Assembly (NCBI RefSeq): GCF_963924675.1
Contig: NC_089234.1
Location: 23,279,668-23,343,667, forward strand
Origin: Phocoena phocoena
Lineage: Eukaryota; Chordata; Mammalia; Artiodactyla; Phocoenidae
Length of the DNA stretch: 64,000 bases
Reading direction: 5' to 3'
Positions 21,916 to 31,875 of the stretch are shown piece by piece (within the stretch, counting starts at the first letter, position 1; every line of letters starts with the position of its first letter). The notes below the pieces were generated by a model, which made no database searches, was not told where the DNA came from, and was given only the letters and a program-made list of their open reading frames with translations. The translations under genes were made by a program, and so were the position numbers.

Positions 21916-22141
21916 AAAAGAAATAGGGTCTTCCCTGGTGGCACAGTGGTTGAGAGTCCGCCTGTCGATGCAGGGGACACAGCTTCGTGCCCTGGTCAGG
22001 GAAGATCCCACATGCCATGGAGCAGCTGGGCCTGTGAGCCATGGCCACTGAGCCTGTGCGTCTGGAGCCTGTGCTCCGCAACAGGAGAGGCCACAACAGT
22101 GAGAGGCCCACGTACCGCAAAAAAAAGAAAAAAAAGAAATA
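21916..22141 (+). mobile_element. CHR-type SINE, shortened form, with TSDs
   Basis: The SINE body runs from about 21,927 (GTCTTCCCTGGTGGCACAGT) to the A-rich tail near 22,131. It has 'gtgcgtctggagcctgtgctccgcaa' and ends AGTGAGAGGCCCACGTACCGC directly followed by poly(A), without the long 3' part seen at 20,829-21,122. AAAAGAAATA at 21,916-21,925 and 22,132-22,141 is the likely TSD, partly confounded by the A-tail. Confidence 0.95.
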
Positions 22142-22814
22142 AACATTTACAACAAAGCCCAGAACATTTAAAGCACACTGACTGCTATTAGCTGTTTGCT
22201 AAGACCGTAAATTCCATGAGGACTCTGAAATTTGGACTCTGACTTATAACGCCAATAGAGCCCACACAGCTTACTACCCACAAAGTTTAGGTTTGAGCAC
22301 AGAGGTGTTGCCACAAAAACAATCCGATGGGGTGAGGAAAGCCAAAACGACATGCAGAAAGTCCAAAAGGAGAATGAAAACCTTAAGGTTTTGGTGTCAT
22401 GGAAGCTAAGAGAAAGTACTATTTCAATAAGGGAATTGAAGCAAAGGCATTAAATGATGATGAGAAATGAAGGTCTCCTGAATTTGGTAACTTGGGTGTT
22501 ATTGGTGATTTTAGCACTGGCAGATCTGGTGCCATGTTGAGCGCAGAAGTCAAATTTAGAGTGGGTAGAAGATGGGTATGGGAGAGAGGAAAGAGGGTGG
22601 GTATGTTCAAATAGCTATTTCGAGCAGTTTGGTTATAAAAGGAGAGGGAGTGAGAAAGGTTGAAACTGAGAGATAGTTGAAGGAGAGATCAAGGAAGAGA
22701 CTGAGAGAGAGAGAAGGAGATTAAACAATGGTGTTTGGGAAGGTTCATTTGGCTGTATTTGTGTCTGGTTTATTTCATTTAGCTTTTGGCTTATTGGTTT
22801 GATGGCTGATTAGT
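22142..22814. other. Unassigned intergenic sequence
   Basis: No gene seen. A purine-rich AGAGA tract lies at about 22,670-22,725. Confidence 0.5.
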
Positions 22815-23130
22815 TTTCTGTTTGCAGCCATGAAAAATTACCACAAACTTAATTAACTTAACATTGTAAACTAACTTAAACAACTAACTAGTACAGCTTA
22901 AACAGCACAAATTTATTAGGTTATGACGTGGGTCTCACCAGGCTAAAATCAAGGTGAATACAGGGCTGCATTCCTTTCTGTAGGCTCTGGGTAGGATATG
23001 TTCCTTGCCCTTTCCAGCTTCTAGAGGTGGCCCATATCCTAATGGCCATGTAACCCAATACATTCACAAGTTTCAGGGATTAGGATATAGATATTGGTGG
23101 GGGGGGAGCATAATTTTTCCTACCACCAAA
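22815..23130 (-). mobile_element. MaLR (MLT1C-like) LTR, reverse
   Basis: Landmarks on the + strand: TGTTTGCAGCCATGAAAAAT, ATTACCACAAACTTAATTAA, GTGGGTCTCACCAGGCTAAA, ATCAAGGTGAATACAGGGCT, GCATTCCTTTCTGTAGGCTC, 'ttgccctttccagcttctagagg', GGATTAGGATATAGATATTG and CCTACCACC at the end. It is a short, internally deleted copy. The MLT1C label is from memory of the consensus. Confidence 0.8.
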
Positions 23131-24944
23131 AATTTTATATGCCAGATATAAAACTACAAGTGATGAGTCATTTAAAGTAAGAAATTGAAAACATGAGAAA
23201 GAAGGTAATCGAAAGGCAAGGCCCCCCTCATCTGAAAAATGATCTGATGCTTTTTACTAGAATACAATTTCTAAGCATAAGGTCAGGGGGGAGCTGTCAT
23301 TTGATAATTTCTCTTTTCTTCACAAAACTTGAAGTCAAGCCATTGACTGAAGGAGAGAAGGTGGAGGGGTGAGTTCAGATGGCTGAGGACAGTGAAGCCA
23401 TCACCGGGGGAGAAATGCAAGAGACAGAGAGACAGCCATGGAAACAGAAGTTTGCTGAATGTCAAAGAGCTGATTCCAATCAAACATCACAACCGGAAGA
23501 ACAATTTTACAAACTCCCTAAATCCGACATTTACTTTAATACAGACCAACCTAAGTTATATACAAAGTTCACCTTAACTTTGTGAACGACGTAAGAGAGA
23601 GTTACCTTTTTTAGAGAAAGCTAACTGGCTTTAGAGGGACATGCATGATGCCACATAATTATAAAAATTGAAATAAACAAAAGAAACACACACATGTGTA
23701 CCAGGGAGAAAGCATGGGAAAGGGACAGGCTCGGGTTTCACTTTTAATTCTGCCTGAGCAATTTCGGATTCAGAGATCTTAGTGTCTTGAAATAGGGTAG
23801 AAATTCTTTTGGGGAATCCAAGAAAAGGTGCTGGAATAGAAACTGCCCTGGGGTCTCTCCTTCTTTGCTCTCTCCAGCATTCTCCCATTTCTGTTGAATT
23901 TCCTGTTCTACTCTTTACTTCCAGTAATTAGCTGCGCTGGCTTGAAAGCGACGACTACAGTTCTTAATCACTGACATAGACTTTGCCTAAAAACCCAAAT
24001 CTGTAAAACAGGCTTGGCCTCAAATCATCAATAGCACTGAACAACATGAGCTGCATGCCACTGAATCTTTCATCCAAAAGAGGACAAATTGTTTCAAAAC
24101 CAGGAACCTGGAAAAGGGAAGGGAGAAAAAGAGTAGAACAGAAGGACGACAAAGTTCCTTTGATGCGGTTCCTGTTGACACCCTGGGCAAGATGTTCCTT
24201 GTGTGACACAGATCACAAAATGCATTAAGAGATATTATGCTGTACACTCCAATTAGCATCACGGGTATCCTTTGCTAGCTCACTGTCTAAAAAATTAATT
24301 TTATTGCTTCCAGAACTTTGAACAAACTCATATAATCCTTCAAGCAGCTGTAGGAGGCATTAAAAACCACAATTACATTATTCAAAGCCATAATTTAAAA
24401 GTTTGGTCCTAGTTCCAGGCCTACCATTGATTTCTAAGAGAAACACACTTCAGATCTGATGTAAGCTCTAATAAATTACCAGCTTTGAACAAAATAAGTT
24501 TAGCTTCCCATAAAGAATAAAACAGGGTTTTATTGTGGGAAAGGGGGAAGACTAAATGATAGTAAATTTGTATTCCATTTTTATAACCACTTGGGTTTGA
24601 AGTCAAATATAATTTGATATCTTATTGATATTTCCAGTGTTTAAAGCTGACAAGAAGTACATTAAATTTTACCATGTAAACCTGATATGATAATAAAAAG
24701 CCTTTTGCACTTCTCATTGGAATTGTTGCAGAAAAATGAAATAAGGAGTACTATCAAGAAAATGAAATTTCTTTTCTTCTCTAAATCTTTTTTTTTTTTT
24801 TAAAGAAGCTCTGAGCTGTCCAGAGTTACAGTGTCCTCTTTTCTATAGGGTTAGACTTTTCCTCCCAATTGGAGATTCCTTCTCAACATTGGGGAGTAGG
24901 TCTCAAGATAGATCTTAAACCTTGGATTCTACTGCTATTCTGAT
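23131..24944. other. Unassigned intergenic sequence
   Basis: No gene seen. The frame at 23,379-23,585 has no domain. A possible MIR remnant (ACTCATATAATCCTTCAAGC) near 24,325-24,410 is too weak to call. A T-run lies at 24,788-24,801. Confidence 0.5.
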
Positions 24945-25385
24945 AATAATAATAAGTGATTGTAACAATCTGTTTAAAACAACAGAAATGTATGGCCTAA
25001 CAATTCTGGAGGCTAGAAATTCAAACTCGAGGTGTTGGTATGGCCGTGCTCCCTCGGACACATGAAAAGACCCTTCCTTGTTTATTTCCAGAGTCTGGTG
25101 GTTTGCCAGCAATCTTTGGCATTCCTTAGCTTGTGGCTAACTCCAATCTTTGCCTTCGTTGTTACATGGCACCCTCCCAGTGCATGTCTGTCTCCACGTG
25201 GCCATCTTTTTATAAGGACACCAGTCACACTGGAGTAGGGGACCCCCCCAGTCTAGTATGACCTCATCTCAAGTAATTACATCTGCAAAGACACTATTTC
25301 CAAACGAGGTCACTTTCTGAGGCACTAAGGATTGGGACCTCAACCTAATTTTTAGGGGGAGGACATCAACTATATCACAATCTTT
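24945..25385 (-). mobile_element. MaLR-type LTR, reverse
   Basis: In order on the + strand: TAAAACAACAGAAATGTATG, AACAATTCTGGAGGCTAGAA, GGTGTTGGTATGGCCGTGCT, TTGGCATTCCTTAGCTTGTG, GCTAACTCCAATCTTTGCC, CTTTTTATAAGGACACCAGT, ACCTCATCTCAAGTAATTAC, ATCTGCAAAGACACTATTTC. This is the reversed layout of a MaLR LTR; subfamily not resolved. Confidence 0.75.
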
Positions 25386-25758
25386 ATTGAAAATGAACAA
25401 TGCAAAGACATCAACTACCATCGCTGCACAAAGATAGGGCTCGACAGAGGTCTCTGAACCAAACATGTGTTGCTCTCAAGATGTTTGCAGAAGGTTATAC
25501 TTATTAAAAGCAGAACCTGCGTTTTATCTCGCATGGTGTTCGCATCCTGTCACCCAGCCACCCATTTAACGCCATACCAAAAACATCATTTGACATTCCT
25601 GAAATTAAACATCAAATGGGAATGTAATGCCATATAGTCAGCAGCAGTCTCATCCAGAACTGGCCAGGATGTAAGACCTAGAAGGATTGAGCAGAATCAA
25701 AAATTGCACTTATTTCTGAGTATAAAGGTAATACCATAGCCCTTCCAAGAAGAGCAAC
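25386..25758. other. Unassigned intergenic sequence
   Basis: No gene or clear repeat seen. Confidence 0.5.
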
Positions 25759-25987
25759 AAAAAAATCCTCTAGGGCTTCCCTGGTGGTGCAGTGGTTGAG
25801 AGTCTGCCTGCCGATGCAGGGGACACGGGATCGTGCCCCGGTCTGGGAAGATCCCACATGCCGCGGAGTGGCTGGGCCTGTGAGCCATGGCCGCTGAGCC
25901 TGCGCGTCTGGAGTCCACGCTCCGCAACGGGAGAGGCCACAACAGTGAGAGGCCCGCGTATTGCAAAAAAAAAAAAAAAATCCTCTA
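25759..25987 (+). mobile_element. CHR-type SINE, shortened form, with TSDs
   Basis: The body runs from GGGCTTCCCTGGTGGTGCAG at about 25,773 to ATTGC plus poly(A). It contains GTTGAGAGTCTGCCTGCCGA, a GGATCGTGCCCCGG B-box region, 'ctgcgcgtctggagtccacgctccgcaa' and GAGGCCCGCG. The TSD AAAAAAATCCTCTA is perfect at 25,759-25,772 and 25,974-25,987. Confidence 0.96.
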
Positions 25988-25999
25988 TCCATGTAATAC

Positions 26000-26103
26000 A
26001 CAGGACCCCCTGTTAAATTTGACTTTTAGATGAATAATAGTCTTTTACTATATTTCATGCAATATTTGTTTGTCTAAAATTAAAACGTAACTGGCGTCCT
26101 GTA
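26000..26103. repeat. Imperfect inverted repeat (foldback), probable old DNA-transposon remnant
   Basis: The left arm 26,000-26,036 begins ACAGGACCCCCTGTTAAATT. The right arm 26,069-26,103, reversed and complemented, begins TACAGGACGCCAGTTACGTT. The arms align over about 35 bases with scattered changes around a roughly 30-nt AT-rich loop. The right flank continues TTGCTAAATCAGGCAACCCT, a phrase I associate with an abundant mammalian foldback element that I cannot name with certainty. Confidence 0.6.
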
Positions 26104-26315
26104 TTTTTTCTTGCTAAATCAGGCAACCCTATTCATGATGCCATTATTACCTAGTAAGTTTTTCTGAGCTCTTTTCCTGTATCTATGTGGATCACGGGGG
26201 ACAGAGGAATGGGACTCATGGAGGAGTAAGCATCCACTAGGTTCACTCATCTTTTTCAATGTTTCATTTCAAAAATCATACATTTACAAAGGTTGATGAC
26301 GGAAATATAAATGTT

Positions 26316-26318
<3 letters not shown>

Positions 26319-26374
<56 letters not shown>
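26319..26374. repeat. (GT)n dinucleotide microsatellite
   Basis: About 28 uninterrupted GT units directly upstream of the LTR at 26,375. Confidence 0.98.
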
Positions 26375-26376
<2 letters not shown>

Positions 26377-26754
26377 TATATGAACTGTTTTCCCAAAAAT
26401 TCATATGTTGAAGCCCTAACCCTCAATGTGACTGTATTTGGAAATAGGACCTTTAAAGAGGTAAATAAGGCTAAATGAGGTCATAAGGGTGGGGCCCTAA
26501 TCCCATAAGGACTGGTATCCTTAAAGGAAGAGACACCAGAGGGCTCTCTTTCCTCACACAAAGAGGAAGGGCCATGTGAAAACACAACGAGGAGGCAGCC
26601 ACCTGCAAATCAGAGAGCACGATCTCACCAGAAACCAACCTTCCTGGAACCTAATCTTGGACTTTCAGTCTCCAGAACTGTGAGAAAATAAATGTCTGCT
26701 GTTTAAACCACCCAGTCTGTGGTATTTTATTATAGCAGCCCAAGTATACTAATA
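26375..26754 (+). mobile_element. MaLR (MLT1/MST-like) LTR, nearly complete
   Basis: Landmarks: AAAAATTCATATGTTGAAGC, CCTAACCCTCAATGTGACTG, TATTTGGAAATAGGACC, AAATGAGGTCATAAGGGTGG, GGACTGGTATCCTTAAAGG, AGAGACACCAGAGGGCTCTC, GAGGAAGGGCCATGTGAAAA, CTCCAGAACTGTGAGAAAAT, AAACCACCCAGTCTGTGGTA, AGTATACTAATACA. It contains the AATAAA (26,688-26,693) expected of an LTR polyadenylation signal. Confidence 0.9.
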
Positions 26755-27714
26755 CACACACACACAAACATATGTGTGTGTTTATATGAGTGTGTGCATA
26801 TAAATGTGTGTATGAATATGTGTGTAAACTTGCGGTATTTTTGTGACCAGGAAAAAGTTTAGTAGTCCTCTAAAATAAATGGATATTATGTATCTGTTTT
26901 CAACATACCAAGAGCCATCAGAAAGACACCAGAAAGACACTTCTGGAAATTTCTCAAACAATTAGGCCTAAATATAATGCTTTAAGCTTAAAAAGTGATC
27001 ATTGATAATCAACATCAGTTTCTTATGTATACTTGGAATTACCCATTTTCTTTATGGGTTTATCTTACAGTTGAGGACTTACGTATTTGACTACATTAGA
27101 ATACATGTATTTACGTCCACACACATCTATATCCTTGTAAAATGTGAATATCATTATTTTGCCTCCTTACTTGGAGCACTGTGTTTACTTTACAAATGAA
27201 ATCTGTAACAATATGCATTCAATAGAATGTACACTGGAATAAATTAAAGGAGGATTTATTTGTATGTTTAACTGGAAAGACAATGTATAGAGAAGAGTTG
27301 ATTTAGCAGCTCTGAGGACCTACTTTTCTTCTGCCAGCTTCCCCCTGGTCATCTAAAAATGGCTCTCCACAATCCCTCTAAGCATGGACTTCTTCTTCCA
27401 AAACCCAAGAGAGAGACAGATGGTTCCAGAAGCCTTCTCTAAAGAGTGAGGAAACTTCCATCCCCAGAAGAGTTCAACAAGCTTCAGTCAGATTTTAATA
27501 GTCCATCTTTGTATATGTGCCCTTGACTGAACCGCTAACTATGGCTAAGAGATTAGATGATCTGATTAGTTTAAACCTGAGCCAAGTGGCTTGACCTAGA
27601 GACAGAAAAACATACAGCTTTGCCCAAATGCAAGAGCTACATGGCTAAATTATATATCCTGGTAATCCACAGCTTTCCTGAGGAGATATATTGCACTGCT
27701 TTTACTTCTCAAGA
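26755..27714. other. Unassigned intergenic sequence with short CA/TG patches
   Basis: Patches of (CA)n at 26,755-26,765 and TGTG-rich sequence at 26,771-26,825. No gene seen. The frame at 27,002-27,199 is a chance frame. Confidence 0.5.
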
Positions 27715-27880
27715 TTTAATTATGAAATTTTTCAAACATGAAGAAAATTTGAAAGAATTATATAAGGAACATTCATATACCCATCATGTAGATTCCACAA
27801 CTGACAATTCATTACATTCATTTTATCATGTAACTACCCATCTATCCACTGCATTAGTTTTTGAAGATCACATAAAGGTA
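27715..27880 (-). mobile_element. Old L1 (L1ME-like) fragment
   Basis: AATTTTTCAAACATGAAGAA, TTTGAAAGAATTATATAAGG, ACATTCATATACCCATCATG, TAGATTCCACAACTGACAAT match a diverged L1 3' region reversed. The 103-residue frame across it is incidental. Confidence 0.55.
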
Positions 27881-28254
27881 TCAGTGCTTACAAAATTTAA
27901 CGTATTTCTAAAGTCAATTACATTTGCATGAGCTTATAACGCATTTGTTCTCAAACTCCTTTCACAAGCTATGTAAAATCTGATCATCGAGCTATACATT
28001 TTGCATTCAAAGCTTGGAATGTTAAATCTCTAGGGGAGTAGTTTTTAGCACTGAAGCTCTGAGGCTGATCGTGATTCACGTTTGGATAATTGTCCTGCAA
28101 ATAAAAGATTCATTGTAGATCATGCTATTTACATCAATTTTCTTTGATTGTGAACTGAATACACCGATGCTTTAAAAGGTATCTAAACCTACTACAGCTT
28201 TCAATTTTTTAAGATTCTGCTTCTGTAAAACTTGATCACCTTTACTGATTCCAG

Positions 28255-28525
28255 TGGGTTTCATACATTTGTTCTTTCAAAGCTCAATTCAGTTACCTCC
28301 CCTCATATCATTCTGAGACTCCCATATTTGGCCTCAGGAAAATCTGCCGACCTGTGCAATTGTATATTTCTTTCTGATAACATTTATCATGTCTTAATTG
28401 TGATTATTTGTTTATGAGCCTCTCTCCCTGACCAGAGTATTTTTATTATCAAGCTCCGAATTTATGGTTTCTGTTTCATTGTGTGCAATCCATAAAGATT
28501 TGTAGAATTCAATTTAAACCAAAAG
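28255..28525 (+). mobile_element. Possible L2 LINE 3' end
   Basis: GATAACATTTATCATGTCTT, GATTATTTGTTTATGAGCCT, TCTCCCTGACCAGAGTATT, AAGCTCCGAATTTATGG, CATTGTGTGCAATCC follow the order of an L2 3' end on the + strand, but are strongly diverged. Confidence 0.5.
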
Positions 28526-28769
28526 ATATATGTTAGGCCTGGGATTTTTTCAACACTTGAAATGAACAAGAAGGAACGCTTCATGTGGAACTACTTTTTA
28601 AAATTTCCATCAGATGCTTCAGAAATCAAAATTAGTTTGGCAAGATGCTGGGTTCTCTGTTATAAATAGTACTCTTAATAAAATCATGTAACAGAAAATT
28701 AGCCTAGGTGTTATACCTGTTTTATCAAACCGCAAATAGATTTAGAATAAGACTAGTCAACATGGAAAA

Positions 28770-28994
28770 GTAGTGGATACTAAGCTAAAGTGCTAGAGTT
28801 CAAGGCCAGGCTCTGCTCCTTTCTAGCTGCAAGACCTTGGACAAAATACTGGAAATTTTACAGTTCAGTTTCCTCATATGTAAAATGGAGATGATCCGAG
28901 TACCAATTTCATAGAGTTGTTGTGAGCATTAGACAAATTAATTCAGGTAGAGTTTATAGTACCTTACACATAGTAAGTTCTCTGTTGATGTTGG
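28770..28994 (+). mobile_element. MIR SINE
   Basis: AGTTCAAGGCCAGGCTCTGC, TCCTTTCTAGCTGCAAGACC, TTGGACAAAATACTGG, AGTTTCCTCATATGTAAAAT, GGAGATGATCCGAGTACC, TTGTTGTGAGCATTAGAC, ACCTTACACATAGTAAGTTC. This is a near full-length + strand MIR. Confidence 0.9.
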
Positions 28995-30084
28995 ATTTTA
29001 AAAGTCATAATATACAGTATCTACTGCTTAAACACGATCCAAACTGCCTCCTCTCATTTTTCTCTTCTAACAAAATCCAGATTTATTCAGGTGACTACAG
29101 AGATCCCTTGATCTTAGGGTGGTAGGACTCCAACACAGCCCCAGGGAATAAACCATGGTGTGTTCATCCAGACTTGTCACTCTCCTAACACTTGGCCTGT
29201 GACTGGTGTAGGAGTGGCCAATGATGGTAAGTGTGAGACTCTGGGTGGGGCATCCAGGACAGGTTTTCCTTACTTATTTAAATGGGTAGGTATGATTGGC
29301 TCTCTCTTTTTCCCTTTCCCTTTCTTCTTGCCTGTATTGCCAAGGGAAGTAGCTCTTGGGTCACCAGGAAGAGGTTAGAAAGAGGACAGAAGTCAGCATA
29401 CCAAGAAAGACAGAGAAGAGAGATCGAAAGGGTCTTAGTCTATGACGACATCACTGAGCCACTGAAGTTAACACTAGATCATCTACCTCTCTATTTCTTG
29501 TTATGAGTGCAAAATACTGCTATTGTTTAACCAATCTAGTGGAGTTTTCTGATACTCCTAGTCAACACAATCCAACTGGTACAAAAATGCAGTATAGCAT
29601 ACCTTGAGGGGATGAGAATTTCTGTGTGGTGTATATATATATATATATACACATACATACACACACATAATAATACATTCTCAACGACAAGAGAGAAAAA
29701 AGCAAGAACAGGAAATAGTATGTTTTAAATGCTTTTTTGTTCTTGTTAGAGGCTCACTGGCGACTATGAGTTTAGTCCCTTATGAGCCCATTAACTTCCC
29801 TTCTTCTATAAATGAAAGTTGCAATCAATCTTAAAAGACCTTTTTTCTTACTGTGGCCTTTAAATAAGATGAGCTAAGGAGGAGTAGAAAATAGGTGATG
29901 TTGAACAGATTCCCACCCTCTACTGAAGAGACAAATCAAATAACCTCCTGTTTGAATATGCAGTAACAGTAAGAAGTACATTCCTAAAGTGACATACTTT
30001 TAACAATTGAAAATTTAAGGAATTGACATTTATGTTAGCCAATAATAAAGCAAATAAAACAAATTTGAGAATATTCAAATTTGG
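28995..30084. other. Unassigned intergenic sequence; AT/CA microsatellite
   Basis: A (TA)n tract at 29,633-29,648 runs into CATACATACACACACA to about 29,668. No gene seen. Frames at 29,160-29,506 lack domains. Confidence 0.5.
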
Positions 30085-30190
30085 AATTCATTCATTTATT
30101 CAACAAATATTCATTAACTGCAAATCATTTGCAAGGTACTGTGAACAAGACAACACCTGTTCTGTGCTCATTGGTTTTACTATTTGATAG
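30085..30190 (-). mobile_element. L2 LINE 3' end fragment
   Basis: TTCATTCATTTATTCAACAA, ATATTCATTAACTGCAAATC, TTGCAAGGTACTGTGAACAA match the reversed extreme 3' end of L2. Confidence 0.65.
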
Positions 30191-31188
30191 GAAGAAAAGT
30201 GTTGTTGAGGGGTCTTCATGTAAAGAAGAGGAAGATTTAAGATTGGACCCTGAGTTATGTGAGAAGACCAGGTGAGACTCAAGACCAGCTTCTTTCCATA
30301 TACGTGAAAGAAGGGATCAGAAGACAGACTGTTAATGTTGATGCAAATAGCAGGGAAGACATTTGAATTTCTGGAAGGAATCAACTCTTGAAACTGCTTT
30401 CATTTATAGAATCAAAAAGCCTTTATAGAATTTGCTCTTAACCTGCTTCAGTTATATACGGTTCCTCCTTCTTTTAGTTCATTTTTCTGAGGTCAGAAGT
30501 ATAAATTCTAGCCAGATCTTTGGCCAGAACTTTAGGGAATTCCCACCTCTAGGAGTTGCTAAATATTGCATGGTGCCATTGCCCTACATTGTACAAACAC
30601 TGGGGGAGGGGAGCTCCAATATCAGCATAAACTACAACTGCACGATTTGCAGAATCTTTGCTTTCTTTAAATGCACCCATTCTAACAGCAACATTTTCTA
30701 AGGTTTTGTAAAAGAAAAATTGCACCTGACCATTTAAAAAGGCAAGGAAGACTACTGCAATATGGTGAAGGAGACTGAACTCAACTCCAATTTTTAAGTA
30801 TTGAGATGAGCTAGTGGAAAAGTGCTGGAGGATATTAGGGGGAGGGTGGTTTATATGATTAAGCCAGCTGTATTTGCTAATTGGCACTTATCAAAGTTAG
30901 GCTCCAACCCTCTCACAGAGACTGGAAAAGAGGGGTGCTATAATTACATTTTGAAGGGATGGCTCCCAGGCCCTTGAGAATGACACTGACATTCCAAGTT
31001 CCTAGAAGATTTACATCTCAAAGGGGGCAAAGAGAGAATTTACATTTCCAAGTTTCTAAAGTAAATGCTCTAAAAACACAGAGATGCGGGCCTATAGTCA
31101 GGAAGATACCCATATGAAGTTTAGTTAAGCTGAGAGGATAATCCCTTAAGGCTGTCTTGGTCAGTTTCTTATTACCACCACCTGAGAT
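30191..31188. other. Unassigned sequence upstream of LTR copy 1
   Basis: No gene seen. The segment from about 30,955 (GGGATGGCTCCCAGGCCCTT) to 31,188 could be further LTR or internal sequence of the same retroviral family as the LTR that follows, because it runs into it without an obvious break. I cannot confirm that. Confidence 0.4.
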
Positions 31189-31875
31189 GTGTTGACAAAG
31201 AATGTTGCCTGCCACTCCAGTAAACAACAAATTTTGCCCACCATCAAACCATCCCAACCTGAGGGAAATTCAGGATGGAGAAAAACAGGATCCTGGTCCT
31301 AGATCATTAAGATGAATGTCAAAGGAATCATTTCAATGAGCCCAGACTCTTGCATCTTTCCATATATAGAAAAGCACTAGAATCATTAACTTGAGATGTC
31401 CGGTTTTTAGGTGATTAGCAATAATCTTTTTTTTTTTTTTTTTTTTTTTGCGGTACACGGGCCTCTCACTGTTGTGGCCTCTCCCGTTGCGGAGCACAGG
31501 CTCCGGACGCGCAGGCTCAGCGGCCATGGCTCACGGGCCCAGCCGGCTCCGTGGCATGTGGGATCTTCCCAGACCGGGGCACGAACCCGTGTCCCCTGCA
31601 TGGGCAGGCGGACTCCCAACCACTGCGCCACCAGGGAAGCCCTGTCAGCAATAATCTTTTGAAATTTGACATTTACTTTTTTCAGCAAAAACTCCTATAA
31701 ACTCCTGGCTCCTCTCTTACCTCTTTGGACAAATTCCTCAGAGCTATCTGAGAGGCCAACTCCCAGGTTTTAGTCCTCAGTAAGGTCCTGGAAAAAAAAC
31801 ATAACTCTCAACTTTTAGGGGTGTGCATTTTTTTTTTTTTGCTTTTGTTTTGTTTTTGTTGTTTTTCAGTTGACA
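31189..31875 (+). mobile_element. ERV LTR, copy 1 (split by a CHR SINE)
   Basis: It begins TGTTGACAAAGAATGTTGCC and holds CAGTAAACAACAAATTTTGC, CAGGATGGAGAAAAACAGGA, GAGCCCAGACTCTTGCATCT and TTAACTTGAGATGTCCGG. After the SINE it holds CTCCTGGCTCCTCTCTTACC, CCTCAGAGCTATCTGAGAGG, AGTCCTCAGTAAGGTCCTGG and a T-rich GTGCATTTTT...CAGTTGACA end. It aligns through most of its length with copy 2 (34,419-34,896), so the two are the same family. The end has extra T-rich sequence relative to copy 2. Whether it belongs to a provirus or is solo is unclear. Confidence 0.8.
31417..31660 (-). mobile_element. CHR-type SINE, shortened form, with TSDs, inside LTR copy 1
   Basis: Reverse orientation: poly(T) (31,428-31,449), GCGGTACACGGGCCTCTCAC, 'gagcacaggctccggacgcgcaggctcagcggcc', GGCACGAACCCGTGTCCC, GCCACCAGGGAAGCCC. 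The TSD AGCAATAATCTTTT is perfect at 31,417-31,430 and 31,647-31,660. The uninterrupted LTR copy 2 shows the empty-site equivalent (TTAGCAGCCATCTTTTGATG), confirming that the SINE is secondary. Confidence 0.96.
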
